Below, piece after piece: positions 1 to 12,649 of a stretch of 64,000 bases of DNA. This DNA is from Lycorma delicatula (lineage: Eukaryota > Arthropoda > Insecta > Hemiptera > Fulgoridae). Position 1 is the stretch's first letter. Each line of letters begins with the position of its first letter. Under the pieces are notes generated by a model. It was not told the origin of the DNA. It saw only the letters and a list, made by a program, of their open reading frames with translations, and made no database searches. The stretch spans positions 86,817,260 through 86,881,259 of the forward strand of contig NC_134458.1 in the NCBI RefSeq assembly GCF_047948215.1. Reading direction: 5' to 3'. The translations under genes and the position numbers were made by a program.

Positions 1-3000
1 TAATTTGCAAAGAAAAATGGCAATCCAGTTTAGAATCAAACTAGATCAAGGATCTAGTGTAATAGCACTGTTTATGTTCAAATCATTGAGAATGTACTTG
101 GCTGTTTTACAAACTTTTTCTGAAAATTATAAAAGAAAAAGTTGAAATTCTACAATCTTTCTAAATAACAAGATTTCATCTTTCTTTTGTAAAGTACTTC
201 TTAATCTTTGTACTGAAAATACTTTTCAGAAATATGAATAAAAATTAAAGATGAATTAAAAATACTATACAGTGTTGTATAGTGATTATTTTAGCTTTAT
301 TCTGAATGAGAAGGTATATTTTGGAAGAATCAGGAAATTTTACTCACTTTAGAGGTAATGAGTATCGTTTTACTCACATTTGAGAAATTGTTAAAAGCAA
401 ACTTTTCTACTTATTTATCTCCTCCTCTGTATGGTTTTATTCAGTTGAAAAGAATGGGTGCCACAGTTATTGTTAAAATAATTAAGATGATGTGTTGTCA
501 AAATGTTTATAGCATTTAGTAAAATTAGATTTAGAATGTTTAAAAAGAATAGATATCTTTTATAATTTTTAAATTTTCCTTAAAGATTTCTGTTGATATT
601 TTTTATTGAAATATTTAATTTATATAAAATATTTGACTGCTCTACCTGAGAGGGATTGTTTTTTGGTGCCATAGGTTCTTTAATTTAAAATTTTTTGCCT
701 TCCAGTATTTATTTGCCGATTTAAAAATATAACTTATATATGTAGTGTTTTGCTAGTAAGAAATGTAATATTTTAACTGGATTAAACATTTTTATCATGT
801 ATTTTTATGGATTTTCATGGAATAGTATATTCATGCTCTCATGTGAGTTTATAAATATAATCTCATGTTAATATCTTGTAATCTTACTTTAAATCTGTGT
901 TTTAATTGCTGCCTCAAGTTGGATAATGAGATTTTTCAAATAATTTGGACTAAGGGATGAACCGCTGGTGAGTGTGTATATAGTGTGATTTTTATCTCCA
1001 AAAATATAGTCTATTTTACTGGTTTGATTCTTTCAAATTTTGGATATGTTATGCTTATGTATATGTATTTAACACCTTTTGTTTTATGTTTGCTTAAGAA
1101 ATTTTAGTCTTCTAGCTGTAAAGGAAGTTTGATTTTTTTTTTAGTTCTAGTTACTTATGACGAGAAAAATATTATTTTACATTTTATCTTATAAATTCAC
1201 ATAACTTAGGATATGTCAGTTAGAATTTAGAAGTATTGTACTGCCACGTAACAGTTTCTAATACTAATCAACTGAGTTCATAGAATTTTTTTATTAAAAC
1301 ATAAAACACATCGTAGTCTAAGAATTTGATGTTAACATTGAAGAAAAAAGGAATTTGACAAAATTTTATTTTAATGTACAATTATCTTTTTAACTTGGTT
1401 ATTGATTAATTCTTTTTTGTCACTGATCAACTCCTGCCCTGAATAATGTGTCTTAATTCAAACGTACAATTTAATTCTCATACATTAATTTGTTATTATT
1501 ATAAATTTTAGTGAAATTGTCAGGACGATATGACATTAGTTTCATTTTCATGTAGAATAGTTTCTCATGAACTGAAAGCCTATGGAATTTTCCATTGTCT
1601 ATACAGTGCCATCTTGTAAAATAACCAGCAGTTTTTCCTTTCAGTATTAGACTTTATTGACTAGACCATAAAAAAGATTCCATTATAAACATGGTATATT
1701 ATTGCATTTAGAAAATTTCAAGGGTAAAGTTTTGTTTATATGGATTGGTTTACTAAAAATGAAGAAAATATAAGAGTTTGTTTCAATAACAGTTCTTTTT
1801 TATCATTTTTAAGAGAAGATAAATTGCTAATGAGGTCTAATTTTTTATCTCAAGTCTAATTGTTGATGTTATCTCATTATTACATCCAGGTGTTGAATCA
1901 AAGTATTAATAATTTTAAATGTTATGTTTAGAAAGTTATGTTGAAATTATAGATAACAGCTTCTTTTGGTTAACATTAAAATTAAAAAAAAACTCAAGTA
2001 AATGATTTAGAAACATACCTAAGGTTATATGTAAAAGTTTTTTTGTCTTTATTACTTATTTACTTACTGTCTTTACTGTCCTTATTACTTACTGTCTTTA
2101 TTCCCTTATTATTTTATTAAAATATTAATTAAAAGTGAATTTCTTTTAATAATATCATAATTGCTAGAAGAAATCTGAATTTTTAGATCAGAGTTATAAA
2201 TGCTCATAATAATTATTCTTCTTGATTTAGCAATGGAAAGGATCATTCATTAAATTAAGTTATTTTTAATAAAAGGATGTTATTTTAATTTTTTTCAACC
2301 TGGTGTTGTAAATATGTATAGTCAGCTGTTTGCTGAAATGCTAAAAATATTTTAAAGATAAATTAACCATTGTAAGAATTCATTTTTCTTGGGTTTAGGC
2401 TTTGCATTTCTTAACCCATTTTCATACGCATCTTTTAAGTTTAGGTTTACTAAATCATTAAACATCCTCATTTTTCTTGTCATCTGAAAATTTATTAGAT
2501 AATATCTATGTTTACAATGGTTTCTGCACTCTACTGAATGTAGTTTTTCTTTTAGGTATAATTTTGATATTTTTCAAGGGTTTTTATTTAAATTTAATTC
2601 TGTTATGATGATGCCATTGTTTACAGTAACCTTCTTTTTTACAATGATTGTTTTGATTATGAAAATCATTTCCATGTAAATCTACTTCATCATTGCTTGA
2701 ATTATAAATATTTTTGTTGTTTTATAAAATAATTAAAATAACCTACAAATCAATAAAAAAACACTTAACATTTCATTCCAGGATGTTTTTTTCACTATTA
2801 CATACATCATCAGCTGGATCCCAGAAGTATTTATAAATCTTATTTAAATATAACAGTTTAATGAGCATAAATCATTAAATAAAATATTTAATTTTATGAT
2901 AGCTGTTAGAGGGACATTATATTTAATAACATGTGCCCAGTATACTACTAATTTCATATGCAATTTTTGAACCTTTTTTTATAGCTGATGATGTCCCAAA

Positions 3001-3710
3001 ATAGTGTTTCTCCTGGAATAAAACCATAAGTGATTTTTTTTTAATATACTGATTTGGTAGTTATTTAAATTGTTTTAAAATGTAATTCGTTAATTGCAGA
3101 TTATGTTTTTATAAAATTTCTTCATCTTGTGTGGGATTGTCATGGTTTTTTTTATTTTTACAGCCTTATAAAAAATATCATGTATTTTCTATTCATTTTA
3201 TAAAGCTATAATCACACACCGTGAATAACCAATCTATGTACACTATTATAATTACAAGATTTCATTAAAATTGTAAAGAAGTGAATTCAAATGCAGTGAA
3301 GAAGTGGTGTGTGGACTGAACTTTGACTTAGAAAAACAAGCTTCTAAGCATGTTTTTACATCAGAGCACTGATGCAAAAACCAAATTTTTCACCAATACT
3401 GAGATTTTTGCTAACATACATTTAATGAATTTTATAATATAAAAATAATGCTACATTACAATTCCTTTTATAGATTAATATAGTACTTCTTGAAAAATTA
3501 AAACTAACTAAAAAGCAGATTTAAAAATTCAAGAGTAGTTCTTACACAGTACCTCTCAATTGTAAAAATTGGTTGCCTGAAAAAAAATCTGATTTTTTGG
3601 ATAATTACAATCTTTTAGTTCATTAATCAGATAAATTCATATAAAACAATTATTCAATCAATTTTTAATATGACTAAAGATATGTTAATTGAATCCATTA
3701 CATAATGTTT

Positions 3711-3776
<66 letters not shown>

Positions 3777-5984
3777 ACAGCAATTAATTTTATAACAAAA
3801 ATCTGTAATAACAGCTTTTTCACTGTTTTAGTCACTGTTGCTTGTGTATGGACACATTTCAAAAGTAGTAATTGACAAAAAGATTGAAAAATCATATCAA
3901 AAAAATAATGTCATAATCAACTGTTATGCTAGACTTAAGAGATTTAGAATATACAGTATCCCGAAATTAAATTAATAAATATTAGTTAAACATTAGCTTA
4001 ATACCAGTTAAACATTAAAAAACCCTGTGAACAATATTACTAATTATATTGAAGGTAGTGATACAGATATAAATTGTGAACAGATATACAATTTTGTACT
4101 GCTACTTATAATATATTTGTAACTAATTCCATCAAGCTGTGAGTTATTGAAACTAATTTGTTTTCTGTACCAGAAAATATTTGTGATTACTATTACAGAC
4201 ATAATTTGTTAAATTGGGAATTATTTTTAGAAGATTTTCTTGTAATTAAGCTTTATTTGTATTTACTGTAGAATGAATTGGAATGTGGTTGCCGGTTGTT
4301 TATCTTCTTTTTTGCCATGTATTTTTCACTTTAAAGTTAAAGTTTGAATTATATCTTTCATTATTATGATAATTATATCTTTCATTCTGTGTAATAGTTT
4401 TGTTATCCTCATAAGAGTAATTTTTTTTACCTTATTTTAAATAATATTATGATTTATATAATCATTTATTATCAGTAGAACTGTATTAACCATGAAACCA
4501 CAAGATAACAGTTGATTAGCCATATCTAACCAGTTATGAATGTATGTATGGCATAGTTGGTAATATATCTGTTGATTAAATTTATCTGGTAGTTTATATA
4601 GTTGTTTTTTTTATTATTATTTTTTTTTTTTTATAACATCCATGAAGTGTGTTATTGTCTTGAAATGTTGTTATACATGTAGTAACTATAATTACTTGCA
4701 TAAACTTTGTTCCATGATTTGATTTTCTTTGCATCTAGTTAATGTTATTATCTTTGTTCTAAAATTAAGCCATTTTAATATTTTTTAAGGTTGTTGGATA
4801 AATGACTAATAGGTTTTTTTTGTACTTACGTCGATGGTTATTTATTTTTAGATGTTGCATTGTTCTACGATTTAATTGTGTTGACCAATAGTTAAAAGTT
4901 TTAAATAAAATACATATTTTTGTATATGTTTATTGGCATTCCTTCATTTATTTGTTCCTGACAACAGGCATGGAAATTAAGACTGGTTTTCTCCTTTAGA
5001 GTTTAAGGATTGGTTTTTCTAATATATGACAGCTAATGATACTGAATTACCCATGAACCCTATTATTTTTGAAGACTGCCAGTGGATTAGTATTATCATA
5101 TTATTGTAACCAGAATATTTTTTGTACTGTAATATCCTACACTCTGTTGTTGGATTTAAAATTTACTATTTCTGTTATTGATACATAAAATTTGATATCA
5201 ACAAATAATTTGATCAGCACGCGTACCTTAGCAACAATAAGTGTTGATTGTAAAAAAAAAGTAATGGCTGTATGTTTTTCAGTCTTATCCATCTTTACTT
5301 CTACGTGTTATGTAGACATTTTATTAAATGCTAAATTAGGTGATAGATACAAAAGTGATGACCAATATAGGAATAGTTGCAGTACTTTTAATGAAAAAAC
5401 TTCTAAGTTCAAAACAAACCAAAATATTATATACATTTAAATTCTAAAGCAGAATAGTAATAAAATCGATCACTAAAATGGGAAAAAGAGTTTATATATT
5501 TATAATTTTGTGTATGCATTCTGTTTTATAGAATTAAATTTATTACAAACTTTTTCAGTACTGAAAAGGTTAAGAATATGCTTTTGACAAATTAATAATA
5601 AGTTGCATAACTAACAGAAAGAAAATTTGAAGAAGATATTATTTTGGCTTTCGCTTGTTAAGTTATACTAAATCGAATAAAATATTTCAATAAAAATATT
5701 TAAACCAGTATCTCAAGTCTTTAGTATTAAAAAGTATATAAAAATTAAACTTTTCCGTTTTTGGTTTGCTGTGCTTGGGAGTTATAGTTCTTCAAGTGAC
5801 ATTTCATTAACTTTTAATTACTTTAGAGCTCATTTATTAATTTCACATTTCTATTGCAATCAGTATCTTTTTGGATAATATACAAATATTTTCACTATGT
5901 TTTAAACCAGCCCTTTTGCTGATAATTATGTTCAAAAAAAATTGAAAATCGAGGTTCACTGTTATTATCAATGTGGCACATCCT
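1..5984. other. AT-rich non-coding DNA, no gene recognised
   Basis: This stretch is strongly AT-rich with stops in all frames. I searched it by eye for the missing 5' exons of synaptojanin (the FWEQPG and NDDGHVANF-type segments of the SAC domain) and found none. It contains a TA microsatellite at 3,715-3,771 and short tandem runs such as the repeated ttacttactgtcttta near 2,060-2,100. It could be the long intron upstream of the first visible synaptojanin exon, or intergenic DNA; the sequence does not decide this. Confidence 0.6.
3715..3771. repeat. (TA)n microsatellite
   Basis: An uninterrupted alternating TA tract of about 57 bp, starting after tatg and ending at tttataacag. It is a simple repeat without coding meaning. 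Confidence 0.97.
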
Positions 5985-6654
5985 TTTTTTTCTTTAAACA
6001 CTCCCAAAGCAATCAGTCCTCATCGTTAAACAAAACACAGTTACCTCGGAGTGTCGTGGCAGCAATCTCTGCCCACCCTGGCTAGCCCCCTTCTGGGGCT
6101 TTCCCACCGTGATCTCTCCAACTTCGCTAGGACACACCGACTTCCTCTTCTGGATAGTCAATATGCCCTTCCACTGAGGAGCTGCTACCCATCCCATCCC
6201 TACTCTAACAGTTCCAGATATGAATTTTGCACATCTTTCACTTCACGATCCATTCATACCTTGAGGGTTCTTTATGCCATCATCAGGGAATCCTGACCGC
6301 CGACACTTGAATGTGGGTGGACCCGAACACCCTAGGGAAAACGTCCACCTCCATGGCCCTGCAAGTTGCCATGCTTGGACCTTTTTTTAAAATTTTAACA
6401 CCCTGTCACTTGCACATACATGGGTGCACCTCACCTTACTTTTCCTACTGTACTAACTATGCTTCTCCTTGTCCAAATACACACAGCACCTTGCAACAAT
6501 GACCAACAGTCGCAGTCATTCACTAGTACAGAAGCATGCATAAAACACATATGAAACATATACAAAAAATGGTAAAGAACACACATGAATTGGTCTAAAG
6601 TAGATCCACAGTTGTCTCAGTGTCAGCAAAACAATAATAATGACATGCAAATTA

Positions 6655-7100
6655 AGTTGACTCATTCATCATCCCACTTCCATCCAGTACAATCTTTCTC
6701 ACTTCACAATGTCCGACAAGCAGTCATTTTCTGTCATCAATAATACTGAACAATATAAATCAGAAGTAATTCCAATAGCGTAATTAAGGTGACTCGGTGA
6801 ATTTCCATCGAGCACACGCTACCCCACTTTACAATGTTTGGTAAGTAGCCTTCTTCTGTTACCAGTAATACCAGAATAATACAACAATGGTAAAAAACAC
6901 TCGTGGATTAGCATACAAAAAATCAGAATAAAGCCAATAATAATACACAAAAAATCAGGTAGAAATACCCACAGAATAATTGATTAGACTCATTGACCCC
7001 TTCACTTCCATCAAGAACACACAACACTGCTCCTCTATGACTGACAATTAGTCTTCTTTCATGACTGGCAAACAAGAACAATACAAATAATGAAAACATA
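6655..7100. repeat. three diverged tandem units in the LINE D 3' region
   Basis: Three copies of a roughly 110-120 bp block start near 6,655, 6,788 and 6,982. Each begins with gactca/gactcg, carries a cttccatc or tttccatc motif followed by an acac-rich stretch, then an atg(t)-tg-caa/taag core and an aacaata-type end. Spacing is about 130-195 bp because the linkers differ. Tandem units in LINE untranslated regions are common; a role cannot be read from the sequence. Confidence 0.55.
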
Positions 7101-7249
7101 AATAATATAACATAGTCTCATGCCATTCCAATGCTGATTACATTAAACAAACACATTGACATGAAGATCCAGTAAAACAAAACAATAAAAAAATCCCCTT
7201 GATCGCAACGTCAAGCATTGCGTGGCTGTTACTTCCTTAAGCAAGCATT

Positions 7250-7462
7250 CCTCATCAATAAGTCTTGTTCCTAGCCTCATAGAGCTGCCTCCCTGAGTCT
7301 GCCCTCCTCTTCCTTTGAATCCATAATTCTGCCAACCATTTTCTCCACAGCATTCCATTCCCTCCTGCCCTGGAGCATGTATCCCACAATGTTATCTGGG
7401 GTGAGCCATGCCAGTCCCATCTGTGCCCTGACATGATCCCACTGAGCACATCCCAACTTCAT
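7250..7462 (-). pseudogene. R1-type ORF2 C-terminal fragment (LINE D)
   Basis: The - strand frame reads LTPDNIVGYMLQGRREWNAV followed by a Glu/Arg-rich end (DSKEEEGRLREA). This matches, position for position in pattern, the ORF2 tail of LINE A (VRPDHLISFMLTNESNWSTV, then REEKAEERR), which follows the Cys/His motif at the end of R1-group reverse transcriptases. The upstream Cys/His motif and the whole polymerase are absent. The frame is open for about 60 codons and has no start of its own, so it is a fragment. Confidence 0.7.
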
Positions 7463-7692
7463 AGGGAAGACACCCGCCTAGTGACGTTCTGGTCACTACC
7501 CAACCCCCCGTTCCTATCCCTGTTGGGCTTTAACAGGAGTCGTCTATCGCCCTCTGACTTTTTACATCTCATAGTAATAACCCTGGCCTCGTTGGGATGC
7601 CGATGTAAATGTCTCAGTAGACATTTGCATCAGTGATTTATTAACTCAGCTTTTGCCTTCACTGTAGGCCTCGTCCGGACATCTTGAATGTC
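7449..7692. repeat. 244-bp repeat unit shared with LINE C insert
   Basis: This block begins catcccaac and ends ccggacatcttgaatgtc. It is repeated in the same + orientation at 24,346-24,593, with long identical runs such as gtcgtctatcgccctctgac. Inside LINE D it lies in antisense as read on +. On the - strand both copies keep a similar peptide pattern (MRCKKSEGDRRL, then KPNR, then RNGG), so it may be a coding or 5'-UTR module of an R1-type LINE. It joins ORF1 directly to the ORF2 tail here, marking a rearrangement junction. Confidence 0.75.
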
Positions 7693-7759
7693 CTACATCG
7701 TATCCCTCTGAACTAGCTAACCGAGTTCGTGGAAGCACGAACCCCGCCCACGCTCCCAG

Positions 7760-8245
7760 CAGCGGAAGCATGACATATCCGGCTGCCCAGGGTCTATTCG
7801 GCAAGACTACCAGCCGAGTAGAAGTCTCGTTGACAAGGTCAGTTTATCTGCCTTCCTGGCCAGCAACACCACGGTTTCATTTTGGGTACTGCCGTTCACC
7901 GGCCGAATCAACGTCACCCGGGCAGTCGACACCCCTACTAATGCTTTTACTACAGCCGCCTGGACGTCTTCCTTGGTGGCCTCTGCATCCAAGTCTCGTA
8001 CATGTACCACAACCATTTTTGATGATGGCCTCATCTCCATCACCGTCACCCGGTGTTCGGGCTATGACCTTTTCTTTTAAACTCTCCTCTGTTCCCGCCC
8101 CTTCCCTGAGACAGATCTCTACATCCTCTCCTTGGCCCTTCCTGACCGAGAGGTTGTCCTGTGCCATCTCCTCTCCCACCAACACCTTGATCTGTTGGAG
8201 GAGGTCTGCATAAGTGGCTCCCTGGTGTCTTACAGTCACTGTCAC
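7760..8245 (-). pseudogene. R1-type ORF1 (gag-like) fragment of LINE D
   Basis: The - strand reads TVRHQGATYADLLQQIKVLV with SVRKGQGEDVEICL and then, after frame changes, VVVHVRDLDAEATKEDVQAA and CRIDPGQPDMSCFRCWERG. This is the same domain order as the LINE A ORF1 at 13,309-14,211 (CRSYTDLLKHVKEVV, SVRSGQTGEVLVRI, IVVKDIDALVTSDEII, CFRCW). The CFRCW motif is the first Cys pair of a CCHC zinc knuckle that binds the element's RNA. Two frames must be joined to follow the protein, so it is broken, and the second knuckle is missing. Confidence 0.72.
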
Positions 8246-8340
8246 CGTCTTTGGTTGTTCCCTCGCTTTGGGTTCATCATCCTCTCCAGAGAGAAACAGT
8301 ATTACCTTTAGACTCTGGCACCTTGCGCAAAACTAATGAT

Positions 8341-11300
8341 TTTTTGACGAGGTCAAAATTACAATAATTTTCTAGCATTTCTGAAAGTAATTTAATGACT
8401 GCTACTGACCATTATACTTATTAATTTTAAGATCTTACTGGAATGGGGTTTGATAATGTGCACTAATCAATATTCAGATTGATCAACTTTTATATTAATC
8501 AATTTGTATCTGTTTACCTATTAGTATTTTATTATTTTTTTATAATTTGTAATTTGAATCATTACAGTATAATTACATCTTAATAATTATAATAATTGGT
8601 GTGTAGTGTATGTATTATAGTCTCATGACTGTCAAACAAATCAGTTTTGTTTAAAATTAAAAAAATATTTATAATATATCACAAGAAATAGAGAAAGGGT
8701 GGAAAGGAAGTTAGCAATTTTTAATTTGAGTAAGGAAAGATAAGCTGAACTAATTTAAAGGAACTTTTATAGATAATGTGTATGTGTATGCATGCCCACA
8801 TATATACACATGTACATGTGAAAGTAAAATTGATGATTATTTTGGGAGCCAACATTGTAAACTGAGTATATCAGCTCACAGTTAGACCATTGTTAACTTT
8901 TCTGGATATATTGAATGTGTGTTTTATCTTTACAGCACTGTCATTTTGTTAATCCAACATGTATATTATGTTACAAAACAGCGACTGTTTTCCTATCTCA
9001 TGTGTGTTTTTATAGACCTATAACAGTTATTGTTAATTATGTAGATAAAGTTACATAATGTTCTAATATTGATACTAAAGCTTATGAATATTTAATGAAA
9101 ATTATAATGACTGTAAATTGGTATTTTTAATATTGTGCATAACATTATGTCTTCTTTAAAATGTTTTATATAACATTATAGTATTATTATTGTCTTTATC
9201 ATTATTGTGTTATCTTTTAAGTTGGCAATACATTTATGCATTTATAAATTTAACCTATTTAAATTCATTTTTTATTTTCCTGGCATCATAGAATTAGAGC
9301 TGTGCTGCATGAAGGAAAGTATGGTAATCACTCAAAAAATTGGGTATGGGTTTTTTTGCATTTCCTGACATTTCATACATGACACAGGGACTCCAAAAAA
9401 CAAAAAAAAAGTGGGCAGTAATATACATGTCATGGTGTGTTCAAAGCTTAATAACTTTTGACTGAATAAACTGATTTTAATGAAATTTTGTACAGACTTG
9501 TATATGGAGCAATTTTTTTGGAAATTTTTGGATCAATTTTCATGGATGGGTGGGGATTTTTGGAAGTTAATCTTCCCAAAATTTTGCAAACATAACTCCA
9601 CTTTATATTAAGCGTAGTGCATGTGTGCATTCTTGTTTTACAATTTAAAAAAAAATTGCTCCAAAATTCCCCCTTCTCCAAAAATTGAAAAATATTATTT
9701 TTATTTATTTCATACTTTTTAATTGAATTTTTTTGTCTTCCTAGGCATAGTAGTAGTGCAAATGACCCAAACAAAGTACTTCAGGGGCTAATATTGTGGG
9801 TGGGGGAGCTGATCAAAATTATTAATCGATATGTAAAATATTGATTTTTTGAATTTTTCAAGACTCTTGGGTTTATTTAAACTTTTAAATAGTATTAAAA
9901 GTTTAAGCAATAAACCTCTAGTAATAATATTACAACAAGTTTTCATCGTAATTCATCCCACCGCCAAACAAAAATCTTAAGTAATTTTTTATTAGTTGTA
10001 CATTTTTTAGTGGAATTATTTTTTACTTCCTTTCATTAACATAGTAACCATAGAAAAATCAAAAAAAAATCTTAGAATGTGATTTTGGAGGTGGGGAAAG
10101 AAGAAAAAATAAAAAAATTCAGATATTTTGAATCCTTAAAGCCTTTTATGTTTACTTAAACATATAGTGATCATTTTATAATAAAACTTCATCATAAATT
10201 AACCCCACCTCAAAAAAAAAAGGAATCTTAGATAACTTTTTTCATGTATACTTATTTTTCCACTATATAAGAATAAATAACCAATGCCAGAAAAGTTTTA
10301 CAAATTTGTTGTCAGATTTTTTTTTTTTTTAGTACAGGAGATGTTTTCAAGAGTGTAATTCTACTGTGTACCTTCATTCCAGTTCTAAAATTAAAAACTT
10401 TTCACTTTAGTCAATAAATAAATGTGTTTTTAAATTACAGTTAATTTTAACAGGATTTTTCACTTTAGTAGAAAAACTGGGAGCAATTAATTGCTACACA
10501 GGATCTGTTAAATTTTCCTCTAATTCTGTAGAATATATGTTTTATAACAAGGGATATCCATTTATGCATATATTTTGATAAGGTAGATTAAATAAAAATG
10601 AAATGATTGTATGAATATAATACTGTGTAATTATATACTTAGCTAAAACAGTGGCTAAAGTTAAAAAATTATAAGTGGGTTTTTTTAATTTAGTAATTTT
10701 TTATTGTTGTGGATAAATTGTTAGAGAAGTCTTATGTTTATTTATTTTAAATGTATTTATTATATTTCTGCTATTTATTCGTTATGGGATTGCCAATCTT
10801 TTCCAATTTGTGCTAATCTTTTAACTTTTGTTCATTTTCTACAGTCTATATTCTCAATTATCTAATTAATATTATTGTCTTATCTTTCCTATTACCTTTA
10901 CTTTCTGTATCTATTTGTGTTGAACCAGGTTACCTGATGTCTTAAATTGTAGGTCTATCATTAAAGATATTTTTTATCGTTACTGCCACATAAATCTCTA
11001 TTAAAAGTAAGTTCAGATAGAGCAGTTAGCAAAGCATATACTTTACCAGTAAAAAATTTGCCTTACAAAATACTTAATTTACTTTACTTGAGCTTTTTTC
11101 AACATTTTGAATTTAAGCATTGATTTCTTAGTGCTTCCGATTGAATATTAGGTCAAGAGAATAAATGTTATGAAAATGGATTGTAACTTTTTATAGTGTA
11201 CATAAAAGTTTATTCTGTTCAGGCATACCTTATTGATCCACCACAACTACTAATCAGATTAAAACACATTTTGCTTGCCTTTTTTTAATTTAGTGTTGAA

Positions 11301-11445
11301 AAATGAGATATTTTTGTGAAGTTATGACAGTAGGTTTTTTATTAAAATATTTCCTTATTGTTGAGTGATAGATATAGTTACCTGATTAAAATTAATCAGT
11401 GAAGCAATTTAATATTCTGGTTTAGTTATACTGAAAACAGTAGAT
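8341..11445. other. AT-rich stretch with an unclassified dispersed-type repeat
   Basis: No gene is supported. Between about 9,380 and 10,220 the DNA has the look of a decayed repeat: a block near 9,440-9,500 (cttaataacttttgactgaa, then gattttaatgaaattttg) of the kind often seen near the ends of insect DNA transposons, and three similar phrases near 9,950, 10,070 and 10,200 (cccacc, run of A, aatctta). I could not find paired termini or a coding frame. The rest is AT-rich filler. No synaptojanin exon was seen here. Confidence 0.4.
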
Positions 11446-12310
11446 CAGTGTTTCTCAACTTTTCAGTATTTGCAACCCAATTTTCGACACAATTTTCATT
11501 GCGCCCCCTCTTCATTCCCCCTTCTTGAACAATATAATGTATTTTGAGCATTTTGATGTTAAAGCTGCACTACTCCTTTAATTACAAACCTTACAAATTA
11601 CCAATAATATGTAAATTATTGATATTTGGCAACACAGAGCCGCTGTATTGACAAAATCAAAATCGATGTCTTTCTATTTCTCTCTTGTCTTATGTTCACC
11701 ATATTGGACATTTTCACGGCTTTGCAAGAAGTTCCGATTTGTCTCGAATATTCTGGAATATCTGCCCAAATGTATATAAACGCTATACCTCGTTCATTCC
11801 AGCCAGTCTCAGTCAAGTCTATCCTTCTATCGTGAATGTGTATATTGTAATTTGTGTGTTAATTGCAATTCACAATATTAAATATTCATGGCAGTAGATT
11901 CATACAGAATTGTGGGTAAATTTTTAACTGGGTGTGAGCAAGCATTAGACGATACTGAAGCATCAACAAGGGCACAGATGAGCGTGGTTCTGAAAATAAG
12001 ATCAAGAAAATATTCTTGAGAATACTTAAATTTTTGGTTTACTAGTACTGAAGTAAATGAAGAAGAAAGGCCCCTGTATGTTATTTGCTCAATCATTTTA
12101 GCAGCAGACAGCATGAAACCTAATAAACTTAAACGATATTTGGAAACGCTTCATAGTGAGTATGTTAACAAATCCCAAGAATTCTTTGAATTAAAATTAA
12201 AATCATACAAAAAGCAAACATCATTTTTAAAAAATAACTTTGCGAATGAAAAAGCTTTACTTGCTTCTTACGAAGTTTCATAGTGCTTGCTTTCTTATAA
12301 AGTTTCATAG
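11446..12310 (+). mobile_element. hAT-type transposon, 5' part, with terminal inverted repeat
   Basis: The left end reads cagtgtttctcaac, the classic start of hAT elements of the Charlie/ZBED type (CAGTGNTTCTCAAC), followed by the gcgcccc phrase typical of these ends. The 8 bp before it (cagtagat) would be the target duplication, but the right terminus is not in the window, so this cannot be confirmed. About 550 bp of leader precede the transposase N-terminus. The coding frame stops at about 12,290 and resumes at 23,138, because LINE A sits in between. The right part is cut again by LINE C. Confidence 0.8.
11995..12290 (+). pseudogene. hAT transposase N-terminus with decayed BED finger
   Basis: The + strand reads KIRSRKYS*EYLNFWFTSTE, then RPLYVICSII, ADSMKPNKLKRYLETLHSEY and a tail ending NEKALLASYEVS. 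This is the start of ZBED5/FAM200-like hAT transposases, where a BED zinc finger (CxxC, then HxxxxH) binds the transposon ends. Here the first Cys is Tyr (YVIC) and the first His is Tyr (KRYLETLH), so the finger has lost two ligands, and there is an in-frame stop near the start. A near-tandem 25-bp duplication (gaagtttcatag repeated at 12,282 and 12,301) adds further stops. Non-functional remnant. Confidence 0.8.
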
Positions 12311-12649
12311 GGATTTGGGATCCCCATTTTTTATACCCCCCCCCCCAAGAAAGGACAAGTGGGGTGTTGTTGGATGCGTTTTTGGGTGTTGATTTCAAAA
12401 CAGGTGTTGAAACCAAATTTGGATGTTCTTGGAAGGAGTAAGGGGGGTTTCAAAAAGGCCCCCCGCAACATAGGCAAGTGGAATACTAAATTACTGGATT
12501 TTGAGCTATGAACTCGATTCTGATACCAGATTTTGAATACCTATTTGTTGGAAAGAGATACAGACAAAAAAGGAATGAATCAATGATCTGATGGTTTCAA
12601 GCCCAGTAAAGCGTTAGGAAGATCGCCCACAAGAGAAGAACAAGAAATA

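Larger units (their letters stand above)
5985..8340 (-). mobile_element. LINE D, rearranged R1-type non-LTR retrotransposon
   Basis: A GC-richer island inside AT-rich DNA. Read on the - strand it gives, in order, an ORF1 (gag-like) segment ending in a zinc-knuckle-like stretch (8,245-7,760), a 244-bp unit also found inside LINE C (7,692-7,449), the C-terminal tail of an R1-type ORF2 (7,462-7,250), and a long 3' untranslated region with three diverged tandem units. It ends near 5,985 in an A-rich tail (aagaaaaaaaagg on the - strand). The endonuclease and reverse transcriptase domains that should lie between ORF1 and the ORF2 tail are missing, so the copy is internally deleted and dead. Assignment to the R1 group rests on similarity of both protein pieces to the better preserved LINE A in this window. 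The end points are approximate. Confidence 0.7.

Noticed and set aside
5192..5440. 82-codon open frame on +
   Set aside because: No recognisable motif, AT-rich composition like its surroundings, no splice or family support.
9448..9774. 108-codon open frame on -
   Set aside because: Lies in a repeat-like, A/T-run-rich interval; no family resemblance; composition not coding-like.
11616..11897. Open frames on both strands between the hAT end and its transposase
   Set aside because: This is the hAT leader region; the frames overlap on opposite strands and match no family.
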